A DNA stretch of 64,000 nucleotides from Sva-07 sp963716235 (GTDB lineage Bacteria; Actinomycetota; Acidimicrobiia; Acidimicrobiales; Ilumatobacteraceae), in contig CAVQTE010000030.1 in assembly GCA_963716235.1 (NCBI GenBank), forward strand, positions 124,001 through 188,000, read 5' to 3'. The first letter of the stretch is position 1. Each line of letters opens with the position of its first letter. The notes beneath the pieces were generated by a model. The model ran no database searches, was not told the DNA's origin, and worked only from the letters and a program-made list of their open reading frames with translations. The position numbers were made by a program, and so were the translations under genes. Of the stretch, positions 35,977 to 44,492 are shown one piece after another.

Positions 35977-37387
35977 GGGCTCCTTCGAGAGCAGCTTCGG
36001 CGACGGCGCTGAAGTACGCGAGCACGTCGGTGCGGGTGAGCACGCTCAACGGGCGCCCGCCGGACAGCACCAGCAGCGCCGGTGCCGACTCGAGCATCTC
36101 GACGGCGAGTTCGAGCTTCTGGCCGACACCGATGGTGGGGAGCTTCGGGCCCATCACCTTCTCGACCGGCGTGGACATGACCCCCGGGTCGCGGTGGATG
36201 GCTTCCATCAATTCGAGTTCATCGATCGAGCCGGACACCTCGGCGGCTGCGAACGGCGGCGTGTTCTTGCACACCGGTAGCTGGCTCACACCGGTTGTCC
36301 GCATCAATTCGATCGCCTCGGAGACGAGCTGGTGCGGATTCACGTACAGCAGGTTCTCGATCGACGCATTGCGGGTGTCGAGCACGGCGCCGACGCACTG
36401 GTCGCACTCTCGGAGGAACCCGAAGTTGGCCATCCACGCATCATCGAAGATGCGCGACAGATAGCCGCGGCCCGAATCGGGATTGAACACCACGACGACG
36501 TCGTCGGGGCCGGCGGCCTTGGCGACCTTGATGGCCGCGGCCACGGCCATCCCGCCGGATCCACCGATCAGGATGCCCTCGCGTTCGGAGACGTATCGGG
36601 CCGTGAGGAAGCTCTCCTCGTCGCTGATGGCGATGATGTCGTCGAGGAGTTCGGGGGCCCACGCAGCGGGGAAGAAGTCTTCACCGACGCCCTCGACCAG
36701 GTACGGGCGTCCGGAGCCGCCGGAGAAGACGGAGCCCTCGGGATCCGCGGCGATGATCCTGATGTCGGGATTCATCGACTTGAGGTATCGGGCCACGCCG
36801 GTGATCGAACCGCACGTTCCGGCGCCGGCGACGAAGTGGGTGATTCGGCCCCCGGTCTGGCGCCAGATCTCCGGGCCCGTGGTCAACTCGTGCGCCGCCG
36901 GATTGTGGGGGTTCTGGTACTGGTTCGGACGGAACGCGCCGAGCTCGTTCGTGAGGCGTTCGGCGACGCTGTAGTAGCTCGTCGGGTCGCCCGGCTCGAC
37001 GGCCACCGGGCAGACGACGACCTCGGCGCCGTACGCCTTGAGCAGCGAGACCTTCTCGGGGGCGACCTTGTCGGTCATCACGAACACGCACTTGTAGCCA
37101 CGCTGAGCTGCGACGATTGCGAGTCCGACACCTGTGTTGCCGCTCGTGGGCTCGACGATCGTGCCGCCGGGTTGCAGGAGGCCTTCACGTTCGGCGGCGA
37201 GAATCATCTCCAGCGCAGGGCGGTCCTTGGCGGACCCGCCGGGGTTGGTGCTCTCGTTCTTCATGGCGAACACGCACTCGATGCCCTCGAGCTCGGTGAG
37301 ACGCTTGAGGCGAACGAGCGGCGTGTTGCCGATGGTGTCGAGGACCGAATCGACGATCTCGGTCCCGACGAGACGAGGATCGCTCAT
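35966..37387 (-). CDS. cbs: Cystathionine beta-synthase with C-terminal CBS domain pair
   Basis: 473 residues. Fold-type II PLP domain: PLP lysine in NPGGSAKDRPALEM near 53, TSGNTGVGLAIVAAQRGYK near 85, GAGTCGSITGVARYL near 195, and GILIGGSGGMAVAAA. Residues about 345-465 are two CBS motifs (LVSEAIELMRTTGVSQLPV; VEMLESAPALLVLSGGRPLSVLTRTD), as in the mycobacterial and human type, whereas simple cysteine synthases stop before this. TACTGT (37395-37400) is 7 bases before ATG 37387. It feeds cystathionine to the next gene. Joins serine and homocysteine. Confidence 0.88.
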   Translation of the reverse strand: MSDPRLVGTEIVDSVLDTIGNTPLVRLKRLTELEGIECVFAMKNESTNPGGSAKDRPALEMILAAEREGLLQPGGTIVEPTSGNTGVGLAIVAAQRGYKCVFVMTDKVAPEKVSLLKAYGAEVVVCPVAVEPGDPTSYYSVAERLTNELGAFRPNQYQNPHNPAAHELTTGPEIWRQTGGRITHFVAGAGTCGSITGVARYLKSMNPDIRIIAADPEGSVFSGGSGRPYLVEGVGEDFFPAAWAPELLDDIIAISDEESFLTARYVSEREGILIGGSGGMAVAAAIKVAKAAGPDDVVVVFNPDSGRGYLSRIFDDAWMANFGFLRECDQCVGAVLDTRNASIENLLYVNPHQLVSEAIELMRTTGVSQLPVCKNTPPFAAAEVSGSIDELELMEAIHRDPGVMSTPVEKVMGPKLPTIGVGQKLELAVEMLESAPALLVLSGGRPLSVLTRTDVLAYFSAVAEAALEGAHGG

Positions 37388-37394
37388 GTGCTCG

Positions 37395-37400
37395 ACAGTA
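37395..37400 (-). promoter_or_regulatory. -10 hexamer TACTGT of cbs
   Basis: Minus-strand TACTGT ends 7 bases before ATG 37387, between the mycoredoxin stop and cbs, so the cbs-metB-otsA run likely has a leaderless promoter here. Confidence 0.5.
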
Positions 37401-37427
37401 CCCGTCGGGCGCCGACGTGGCTATGGG

Positions 37428-37781
37428 TCACCCGAACACTTTGTCGGCGAGACGACTCATGGCGCTGGGTTGCGGCGCCTCGAAGCCATCCGGGAGCAGA
37501 TCGGGGTGGTGCTCGGCGAGGAAGTCGACGAGCTGGCGTGCCGACGGATTGACGAATCCGGTGCCGCCGATGACGACCGTGGGCACGGTCTCGTTGCCGT
37601 TCGCGTGGCGGCGCACGGTGGCGGCGTCATCGGCGTTGTCCCAGATGTCGTGCTCGACACGTTCGATGCCGAGTTGGTCGAGCTTGCGTTGCAGCATCGA
37701 GCAGAACCCGCATCCCGGCCTCCAGTAGAGATCGATCTGGCTGGCAGCGGCTGCCGATTCTGGCGCGGAGTCGTCGGGCAT
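37428..37781 (-). CDS. Mycoredoxin-like glutaredoxin
   Basis: 117 residues, thioredoxin fold. Active site CGFC in LYWRPGCGFCSMLQRKLDQLG near residue 25. The cis-proline region ETVPTVVIGG and the NPSARQLVDFL segment match mycoredoxin-1, which reduces mycothiol mixed disulfides in actinobacteria. A 40-residue C-terminal tail (HHPDLLPDGFEAPQPSAMSRL) is longer than in Mrx1. Cytoplasmic redox role is inferred from family. No -10 hexamer is obvious near its ATG; the palindromic repeat copy B begins 49 bases upstream. Confidence 0.82.
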   Translation of the reverse strand: MPDDSAPESAAAASQIDLYWRPGCGFCSMLQRKLDQLGIERVEHDIWDNADDAATVRRHANGNETVPTVVIGGTGFVNPSARQLVDFLAEHHPDLLPDGFEAPQPSAMSRLADKVFG

Positions 37782-37829
37782 GCCGGTTGCAACGACCGCC
37801 GGCGGGATCTATTCCCTTCTCACTCCGGT

Positions 37830-37887
37830 CCCCGTTTGCGTGACACTTCGGTTGGGGCGGACCAACGGAACTGCAACGCAAACAGGG
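37830..37887. repeat. Palindromic repeat element, copy B (58 bp)
   Basis: Arms CCCCGTTTGCGT and ACGCAAACAGGG enclose GTTGG...CCAAC. It lies in the divergent spacer between the mycoredoxin gene and the M24 peptidase, ahead of both genes. Confidence 0.75.
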
Positions 37888-37954
37888 AGCGGAGGAGGCG
37901 GGGAGGTGGGCGACGAGCGCGCTGGGCTGGACCGCTCGGCACGCGAACGGCTGG

Positions 37955-37960
37955 CAGACT
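37955..37960 (+). promoter_or_regulatory. -10-like CAGACT of M24 peptidase gene
   Basis: CAGACT is 6 bases before ATG 37967; the same hexamer and spacing occur before the aldehyde dehydrogenase ATG at 20805. Confidence 0.4.
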
Positions 37961-37966
37961 GGCCCG

Positions 37967-39083
37967 ATGAGCGGAGCCACCGTCGACTCGTCCGTGTACC
38001 TCGACCGCCTGGCGCGGGTGCGTCAGGCGATGACCGAACACGACATCGACACCTTGCTGCTGTCGGTCGGACACGACCTGCCGTATCTCACCGGCTACAT
38101 GGCGATGCCGTTGGAGCGGCTGACGATGCTGGTCGTGCCCCGCACCGCCGGCGCCACGATGGTGATCCCGGCACTCGAGGCACCGCGGGTGCGTGAAGTG
38201 GCAGGAGCCTTCGACCTCCTCCCGTGGGGGGAGACGCAGGATCCGACGGCAATCGTCGCCCGGCTCGCCGCCGGCTCGTAGCGGATCGCCGTAGGCGATC
38301 AGATGTGGGCGCGCTTCCTCGTCGAACTGCTGGCGGCAGGTGCCCGGTGCGGAGTACACGCGGGCGGTCGATGTGGTCGGCCCGTTGCGCATGTCGAAGG
38401 ACGCGGCCGAGATCGATGCGCTCACTGCGGCCGGTGCGGCTGTCGACCGGATCGCCGGGGAGCTGCAGCGCGGCGAGATCCCGCTGGTCGGACGTACAGA
38501 GGCCGAGGTGTCGGCACACCTGAGTCGCCGGATCATCGAAGAAGGCCACGACAAGGTGAACTTCGCCATCGTCGCCGCCGGCGAGAACGCCGCCAGCCCC
38601 CACCATCACGCTGGATCACGTGTGATCCGCGAGAACGAGATCGTCCTGTGCGACTTCGGCGGCACCATGGCCGGCTACTGCTCCGACACCACTCGCTGCG
38701 TCTTCACCGGCGATCCACCTGCCGACGTGGCCGAGGCGTACGCCGTGCTCCACGAAGCGCAACGCGTCGGCGTCGCCTCCGGGACGGTCGGTACGTCGTG
38801 TGAAGATGTCGACCGGGCAACTCGTGCGGTCATCGACGAGGCGGGTTACGGCGACTTCTTCATCCACCGCACCGGCCACGGCATCGGAATGGAGGAGCAC
38901 GAAGACCCGTACATCGTCGAGGGCAACACATTGGCACTCGTTGCCGGACATGCGTACAGCGTCGAGCCCGGCATCTACATCCCGGGCAAGTGGGGCATGC
39001 GTCTCGAAGACATCGTCGTCGCGACCGCCAACGGCCCGGTCGCGCTGAACAAGTCAGATCATTCGCTCGTCGAGGTGGCGTGA
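37967..39083 (+). CDS. M24 family Xaa-Pro peptidase (in-frame TAG at 38279 and +1 frameshift near 38338)
   Basis: Creatinase-fold dinuclear metallopeptidase removing N-terminal residues before proline. The C-terminal half is intact: DFGGTMAGYCSDTTR (two Asp ligands), HRTGHGIGMEEHEDPYI (His), and VEPGIYIPGKWGMRLEDI (Glu ligands). The N-terminal creatinase domain (VGHDLPYLTGYMAMPLERLTM) ends at TAG 38279-38281. The same frame continues RIAVGDQMWARFLVELL before one extra A near 38338 shifts it into VPGAEYTRAVDVVGPLRMSKDAAEI. Either this copy is decaying or the sequence has two errors close together. About 371 residues restored. Confidence 0.72.
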
Positions 39084-40984
39084 GGTTCGTCCGATCGAGG
39101 TCGACTCTCGCCCACCTCGCCGCGTTCGTCGTCATCGCGCTCGCTCTCGTGCCCGGTGCCCCTGCCGGCGCCCGCGACGCCGCCAGTTCGACTGGACCCC
39201 GTGTTTCGCAGGTCGAGGCCGCCGCCACGGCACTGTTACCGCTCGCTCCATGCCGGCTCTTCGACGGACGTCAGACACCGAATGATGGACCTGTCGGGGC
39301 CGCCACCTGGCGACTTGCGGTGACTGGTCGGTGTGGGGTCCCGGCGACGGCGCAGGCAGTCGCCCTCAGTCTCGTTGCCACCGACACCACCGCGGCAGGC
39401 TTCGTGTCGGTCCATCCGGGCGGGTCGGCTCGTCCCGAGGTTTCGAACCTGAATTACGAGCGTGGCAACACCGTCGCGAACTCTGCTGTCGTCAAGCTGG
39501 GCGCGTCGGGATCGATCGACGTCTACACGTCCGCTGCGGCGAACATCGTCGTCGACGTGACGGGAGTGTTCGTCGAGGCCCCGAGCGCTGTCAGTGCCGG
39601 CCGCTTCGTTCCGGTCGATCCGAGGCGCGTGGTCGACACGCGTACCTCCGGCCAGCGAGGTGTCGTCGAGATCCGTGTGCCGATTCCCGCTGACATCCCG
39701 GGCGATGCGAGTGCCCTCGCTGTCACCGTTACCGCTGCCGGAGCGGCATCGAGCGGCTACCTCTCGGTGTATCCCGCCGGCAGCATTCGGGGCGAGACGT
39801 CCGTGGTGAACACCGACGAACACAACCACACGCGAGCGAACGCCGTGTTCGCCTCTGTCAGCGGCGATGGGTTCATGGTGTTCCGGTCGATGCAGACCGA
39901 CGTGGTCGTCGATCTGTGGGGATGGTTCACCGGCCCGTCGGCGCCATCGTCCACCGACGGATTGTTCGTGACTCAACCGCCAACGTGTGTCTGGGACTCC
40001 CGAGCCTCGTTCGACCCGATTCATCAGGGCGGGACAGTCGAGAAGCAACCCCTTGCCACGCCGGCGGCGGCGATCGTCGCCAATGTGACGGCCGTGGACC
40101 CGACCGGTTGGGGATTCGTGTCCGTGTTCGCGGCGGGGACGTCGCGGCCGAACGTGTCGTCATTGAACTATCGATGGCGCCAACCGGTAGCTGCGCTCAC
40201 GGTGTCGCGGGTGTCCGATCGTGGCATCGCGCTGTACTCGCACGCGGGAACCCATGTGATCGTGGACGTTGCCGGGTGGTTCACGGGCGCTGCTGCGCTC
40301 GCCACGACTCCACCGCCCGTCAATGCATCGCCGCCCGGTGCCACCGAGGTCATCTTCATGTCGGATTCGTCCTTTGCCGGGATCCGCTGGAACGGCACGC
40401 TGGCGCTGCTCCAGGGCGCAGCGTTCGACAGTCGCCTGGAGTCGTGTCGCCGATTGATCGGCACATCGTGTCGTGGGCGTGAGGGCTACGCCCCGAGGAC
40501 TGCCGAGGGCGAGCTCGCCACGGCCACGCCTGGCCGCTACCGCATGGCAATCATCGCCGTGGGGTACAACGATTCCTTGTCCACGTTCGAGAGTGCATTC
40601 GAGAGCGTCATTGCAATGGCGCGCTCGAAAGGCATCGATCGGGTCATGTGGATGACCTACCGTGAGAACGTCGGTTACGTCTCGCCGGCGGGCGTGTCCA
40701 ACAGCGCCTCGTTCGTCGCCATGAACCAATTCTTGCGATCGGCGGCAGGGTCAGGTGAGTACCCGGAGCTGATCATCGCGGATTGGCACACCTACTCGTT
40801 CGCGGAGGAGTCCTGGATGACCTCCGATGGTGTCCACTTCACCGAGTCGGGCGCTCGAGCCGCGGCCGAGTACGTGTCGCGCAAGCTCGCTGCCGTCGAG
40901 CGGCGGCCGTGCCCAGCGGCTGTCGGTGGGCCTTCGGCCCCCGGGGGTTGGTGCGCCGATCCTGACCTGACCGGGCCGCCCTGA
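39080..40984 (+). CDS. Secreted three-repeat SGNH-hydrolase protein
   Basis: 634 residues. The GTG start (39080) overlaps the M24 stop by GTGA and opens a signal peptide (LAHLAAFVVIALALVPGAPAGA). Three about 115-residue beta-rich repeats follow, each starting with a DxR motif (CRLFDGRQ, RRVVDTRT, CVWDSRAS) and ending in VVDVTGVF, VVDLWGWF or IVDVAGWF. This repeat is widespread in actinobacterial surface proteins. The C-terminal 200 residues are SGNH-like: FMSDSSFAGIRWN, VGYND and DGVHFTESGA (serine, Asn/Asp and Asp-His blocks). Likely an esterase on cell-surface or environmental acyl groups; substrate unknown. Confidence 0.7.
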   Translation: MRFVRSRSTLAHLAAFVVIALALVPGAPAGARDAASSTGPRVSQVEAAATALLPLAPCRLFDGRQTPNDGPVGAATWRLAVTGRCGVPATAQAVALSLVATDTTAAGFVSVHPGGSARPEVSNLNYERGNTVANSAVVKLGASGSIDVYTSAAANIVVDVTGVFVEAPSAVSAGRFVPVDPRRVVDTRTSGQRGVVEIRVPIPADIPGDASALAVTVTAAGAASSGYLSVYPAGSIRGETSVVNTDEHNHTRANAVFASVSGDGFMVFRSMQTDVVVDLWGWFTGPSAPSSTDGLFVTQPPTCVWDSRASFDPIHQGGTVEKQPLATPAAAIVANVTAVDPTGWGFVSVFAAGTSRPNVSSLNYRWRQPVAALTVSRVSDRGIALYSHAGTHVIVDVAGWFTGAAALATTPPPVNASPPGATEVIFMSDSSFAGIRWNGTLALLQGAAFDSRLESCRRLIGTSCRGREGYAPRTAEGELATATPGRYRMAIIAVGYNDSLSTFESAFESVIAMARSKGIDRVMWMTYRENVGYVSPAGVSNSASFVAMNQFLRSAAGSGEYPELIIADWHTYSFAEESWMTSDGVHFTESGARAAAEYVSRKLAAVERRPCPAAVGGPSAPGGWCADPDLTGPP

Positions 40985-40987
40985 CGT

Positions 40988-41653
40988 TCAGTTCGTCGCG
41001 AACTTGGTCTCGTCGGGAACGTCGGTGACGCTGACGAGTTCGATCGCCAGATCGGGGCCGTCGTAGCGTGCGAGGACACCCGAGTCGAGCGCACAGTAGG
41101 TCTTCGTTCCGCCCGAAACCGGTACGTCGGCGCACGTCGCGGCCTGTCCGGCGATCGTGCTCTCGTAGGCGCGGGCATTGTCGAGGCGTCGGCCCGCGTC
41201 GACGCGCAGACGCCGTGCGATGCTCGATGCGTAGAAGTCGTGGGTCACCTGGATGTCGCTCGTGCGAGCGTCGTTGATCGCGGCCTCGCACTCGTCGGTC
41301 GTCAGGTTGCACGTCGCTGCGTTGCCCGTGCCGTTCAGATACCGGACGTCGTTCAGCGTCACCGAACGTCGGCTGTTGTCGGCCTGGACGACCGTCGCTG
41401 TCGACTGCAGTCCGCCGAGTCGGGTGAGGATCGTGTAGTCGGCGGTGAACTGCTCGAGACCGACAGCGTCGAGCCGATCGAGGACGGCGTCGATGCCCGG
41501 ATCTCCGGTGGGTGCGAGGAGTGGTTGGTCGGCGTCGAAGGTCGGCCGTTGGCCGGTTGCGCAGGCCGTCAGCACCGACGCACCGACCAGCATCGCAGTG
41601 AGGGTGCGCCAACGGCGTCGACGAGTGCGAACATTCAGGCGAGAGGAGGCCAT
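40988..41653 (-). CDS. Uncharacterised lipoprotein
   Basis: 221 residues. An arginine-rich N-terminus (RLNVRTRRRRWRTL) precedes the lipobox VLTAC at about 27-31, so the Cys-anchored mature part lies outside the membrane. The rest is a mixed domain with five Cys (TCNLTTDEC, TCADVPVSGG, YCALDSGV) likely forming disulfides. No function recognised. TAGCCT (41663-41668) lies 9 bases before the ATG, facing the divergent membrane-protein promoter. It converges with the SGNH gene, 3 bases apart. Confidence 0.62.
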   Translation of the reverse strand: MASSRLNVRTRRRRWRTLTAMLVGASVLTACATGQRPTFDADQPLLAPTGDPGIDAVLDRLDAVGLEQFTADYTILTRLGGLQSTATVVQADNSRRSVTLNDVRYLNGTGNAATCNLTTDECEAAINDARTSDIQVTHDFYASSIARRLRVDAGRRLDNARAYESTIAGQAATCADVPVSGGTKTYCALDSGVLARYDGPDLAIELVSVTDVPDETKFATN

Positions 41654-41662
41654 GGCGCCGTC

Positions 41663-41680
41663 AGGCTACGGCGTTACCGT
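41663..41680. promoter_or_regulatory. Back-to-back -10 elements, divergent pair
   Basis: Minus-strand TAGCCT (41663-41668) serves the lipoprotein gene (9 bases to ATG 41653). Plus-strand TACCGT (41675-41680) serves the membrane protein gene (8 bases to GTG 41689). Only 6 bases separate them, so polymerases should compete. Confidence 0.5.
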
Positions 41681-41688
41681 TGTCCAAC

Positions 41689-42570
41689 GTGATCAGCCTC
41701 GACGCCGCCACCGTGCTCCTGCAGTGGGCGACCGGCGGCATGCTGTTCTGCTGGTTCACCACCCGGCGCCGCATCGCCAGCCTCGGCTATGGCTGGCTGC
41801 TGCGTGGCGTCTACTTCTGCTTCGCCGCCGGCGCGCTGGCTGCCGGACTGGCGTTCGGGGTCGTCCCCGTTCGCGAGGCAGCGTCGGTCGGCGTGATGAT
41901 CACCTGCCTGTTCGCCTTGGTGGTCTCGGTGCGTCGCAAGGCGGCCGGAGTGAGCGGAGCGAGGGCCGAGTACGACCGTCGCAGCGAGCGTGTCGCGGCG
42001 ATGACCGGCATCGAGCGGACCGTCGATGCGCCGGTCGGCGATCGTGATGGCGACGTGCCGGGTGGGCCCGAGTTCCCGCCGATTCTCGATCTCCTTCCGG
42101 CGCTCGTCGGCGCGATCGGTCTGCTCGCGGCGGCACTCGACGCCGGTGGCAACACCGGTGTGGCGATCGCTCGCACGCTCGTCGGCGCTGCGTTCATCGG
42201 CGCGCTGTCCGACGGCATGCTGCTCGGGCACTGGTACCTCACTCAACCCGGACTGCCGCGAGTACTGCTCAACGAGATGGTCGACGCTCTGCAGTGGATG
42301 TGGCCGGCCGAGGTGTTCGTGATGTTGTTGCCGACGGGCATGATCGCGGTGCTCACCGGCTCGGTCGACGATGGTTGGGGCGGGATGCTCGGCTGGATGT
42401 GGGTGATGTGCGCGCTCACGACCATCATCCTGATCTTCATCACCAAGGCCGCCCTGCGCGAGCGCTACTACTCCGCCGTCATGGCTGCGACGGGTCTGCT
42501 GTACCTCGCGATCCTCACCGGCTTCGGCATGGACATCATCCCCCGCGCCATCCTCGCCTCCCCTGAATGA
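41689..42570 (+). CDS. Uncharacterised polytopic membrane protein
   Basis: About 293 residues and not recognised. Some seven to eight hydrophobic segments (LLQWATGGMLFCWF; VYFCFAAGALAAGLAFG; VGVMITCLFALVVSV; LVGAIGLLAAAL; VFVMLLPTGMIAVL; MWVMCALTTIILIFI; AATGLLYLAILTGFG). An arginine-rich cytoplasmic loop with about 45 residues (RKAAGVSGARAEYDRRSERV) lies after the third. A conserved-looking GHWYLTQPGLP motif sits in the middle. GTG 41689 is preferred to TTG 41680 because TACCGT lies 8 bases upstream. Possibly a channel or transporter, but I assign no function. Confidence 0.6.
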   Translation: MISLDAATVLLQWATGGMLFCWFTTRRRIASLGYGWLLRGVYFCFAAGALAAGLAFGVVPVREAASVGVMITCLFALVVSVRRKAAGVSGARAEYDRRSERVAAMTGIERTVDAPVGDRDGDVPGGPEFPPILDLLPALVGAIGLLAAALDAGGNTGVAIARTLVGAAFIGALSDGMLLGHWYLTQPGLPRVLLNEMVDALQWMWPAEVFVMLLPTGMIAVLTGSVDDGWGGMLGWMWVMCALTTIILIFITKAALRERYYSAVMAATGLLYLAILTGFGMDIIPRAILASPE

Positions 42571-42596
42571 GACGCGGGTCAGACCCCGCGTCTCAT
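42567..42596. terminator. 12-bp hairpin with GGGTC-type loop
   Basis: ATGAGACGCGGG (42567-42578) pairs perfectly with CCCGCGTCTCAT (42585-42596), overlapping the membrane protein's TGA. It lacks a T-tract. Confidence 0.6.
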
Positions 42597-42632
42597 GGGC
42601 TCGTTGCTTGACCGGTGTGGTTGACTCTGGGC

Positions 42633-43463
42633 ATGGCACGGCCGGTGTGGAGTGGGACGATCTCGTTCGGGTTGGTGGCGATCCCCGTCAAGCTGTTCCA
42701 CGCGGTGCGGCGACAGAGCGTGTCGTTCAACCAACTCGACGAGCGCAACATGGCGCGCATCCGCTACCGCAAGGTCAACGCCGAGACGGGCGAGGAGGTC
42801 GGCGACGACCACATCGTGAAGGGGTACGAGATCTCCAAGGGTCGTTATGTCATCGTCGATCCGGACGAACTGGAACCGTTCATGCCTGCCGCCACCAAGT
42901 CGGTCGACCTCGAAGAGTTCGTCGACCTCGCCGACATCGACCCCGTCTACTTCGACACCGCCTACCACCTCGCCCCGGATGGCCCACCCAAGCCCTACGT
43001 ACTGTTGGCCCGCGCGATGGAGGCCAGCGGCAAGGTGGCGATCGGGCGGTTCGTGATGCGCAACAAGCAGTACACGGCGGCTATTCGGGCCGAGGAGGGC
43101 CGGCTCGTGATGTCGACGCTCGCTTACGCCGACGAGGTGATCGACCCGTCCGACATCGAGGAACTCCAGGGGCTCGACACCATCGAGGTGAACGACAAGG
43201 AAGTGGCGATGGCCGAGAGTCTCGTCGCCTCGCTGACAGCCGACTTCGAGCCCGAGAAATATCGCGACGAGTACCGCGAAGAGGTCATGGCGCTGATCCA
43301 GATGAAGGCCGACGGCGAGGAGTTCGAGATGCCGGAAGCCGCGGCGGAGAAGCCCAAGGTCGTCGACATCATGGCTGCGCTCGAGGCCAGCGTTGCCGCT
43401 GCCAAAGAAGCCCGAACGAGGCATCCCGCGAAGAAGGCTCCGGCCAAGAAGAAGTCGGCCTGA
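42633..43463 (+). CDS. ku: Ku, non-homologous end-joining DNA end-binding protein
   Basis: 276 residues forming the bacterial Ku homodimer ring that binds DNA ends. MARPVWSGTISFGLVAIPVKL opens the core, followed by DEYREEVMALIQMKADGEE at its end. The C-terminal tail (RHPAKKAPAKKKSA) is basic and repeats the KKAPA motif of the HU-associated protein; tails like this aid ligase recruitment and DNA bridging in other bacteria. ATG 42633 is the family start. It lies 18 bases before the LigD-type polymerase, consistent with an NHEJ operon. Confidence 0.93.
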   Translation: MARPVWSGTISFGLVAIPVKLFHAVRRQSVSFNQLDERNMARIRYRKVNAETGEEVGDDHIVKGYEISKGRYVIVDPDELEPFMPAATKSVDLEEFVDLADIDPVYFDTAYHLAPDGPPKPYVLLARAMEASGKVAIGRFVMRNKQYTAAIRAEEGRLVMSTLAYADEVIDPSDIEELQGLDTIEVNDKEVAMAESLVASLTADFEPEKYRDEYREEVMALIQMKADGEEFEMPEAAAEKPKVVDIMAALEASVAAAKEARTRHPAKKAPAKKKSA

Positions 43464-43481
43464 CCGGCGTCGGGTTCGACG

Positions 43482-44384
43482 ATGGCATCACCGATCGAAG
43501 CCGACATCGACGGCCGTGCCGTGCGGCTCACCAACCTCGACAAGGTGCTGTATCCGTCGGGGTTCACGAAGGCCGAGGTCGTCGACTACTACGCCCGCAT
43601 CGCGCAGTGGATCATCCCGCACCTCGCCGGGCGCTGCATCACGTTCCGGCGCTCTCCCGACGGCACCGACAAGGACGGCTTCTTCGAGAAGCGCTGTCCC
43701 GCCCACCGGCCCGACTGGGTGCCGGTCGCCCTCGGTCCGGGTGATCGTCGCGGCGGCATCGAGTACTGCCGGATCGAGGAACCGGCGGCCATCGTGTGGG
43801 CGGCCAACCTCGCGGCGATCGAGTTGCACGCCCCGATGGCGCTCGCTCGCTGACCTCGACACCCCCGCACGCTGGTGTTCGACTTCGATCCAGGCCCGAA
43901 GACGTCGATCGTCGAGTGCTGCGAGGTGGCGATGGGGGTGCGGACCGTCCTCGACTCGGTCGGCCTGCAGGGCTGGTGCAAGACGTCTGGATCGAAGGGC
44001 CTCCAGCTCTACGTGCCGCTCAACACCCCGGGCGTGACGCACGAGGCGGCCGCCGACTTCGCGCTCGCCGTCGGCCAGTTGATGGAACGCCAGATGCCCG
44101 GGCGGGTCACCACGGTGATGGCCAAGGTCGAGCGCCCCGGAAAGGTGTTCGTCGACTGGAGCCAGAACGCCCACCACAAGACCACCATCGCCCCGTATTC
44201 CCTGCGCGCCCGACCTGATCCGACCGTGTCGACCCCGGTCACGTGGGACGAGGTCGAGCACTGCGCCGACAACCGCGTCGAGCTGCGCTTCGAAGCCCCC
44301 GAGGTGCTCGAACGTGTCGCCGAACTCGGCGACCTGTTCGCCCCCGTCCTCACGCTCGTGCAATCCCTCCCCACCGCCGGCTGA
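43482..44384 (+). CDS. LigD-type NHEJ polymerase domain protein (two compensating frameshifts)
   Basis: Stand-alone primase-polymerase of the LigD PolDom family, which fills gaps and adds ribonucleotides at broken ends. LTNLDKVLYPSGFTKAEVVDYY is the opening; ITFRRSPDGTDKDGFFEKRCP follows. FDFDPGPKTSIVECCEVA carries the metal-binding DxD; KTSGSKGLQLYVPL and VFVDWSQNAHHKTTIAPYSLR end it. Between 43838 and 43880 one extra base (GCTCGCTCGC) and one missing C in CCCCC create a false stop at 43853; the frame then resumes. About 300 residues. No ligase or nuclease domain is attached. Confidence 0.85.
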
Positions 44385-44404
44385 TCCTCCGCCAGCCCCC
44401 ATCG

Positions 44405-44449
44405 AGTGATGAGCGAACGGGCCGGTATCCGGGCCGTTCGCTCATCACT
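44405..44449. terminator. Perfect 16-bp hairpin
   Basis: AGTGATGAGCGAACGG (44405-44420) pairs with CCGTTCGCTCATCACT (44434-44449), 21 bases after the polymerase stop, and TTCGGG follows. It likely ends the ku operon and excludes a start for the next gene before about 44450. Confidence 0.65.
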
Positions 44450-44492
44450 TTCGGGTCGAGGTGCCGCAACTGCCGAGCGTCGGCGCGTCATC

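Noticed and set aside
38279..38281. In-frame TAG as recoded amino acid
   Set aside because: No recoding signal or corresponding special residue at this place in the family; a nearby extra base points to sequence error or decay.
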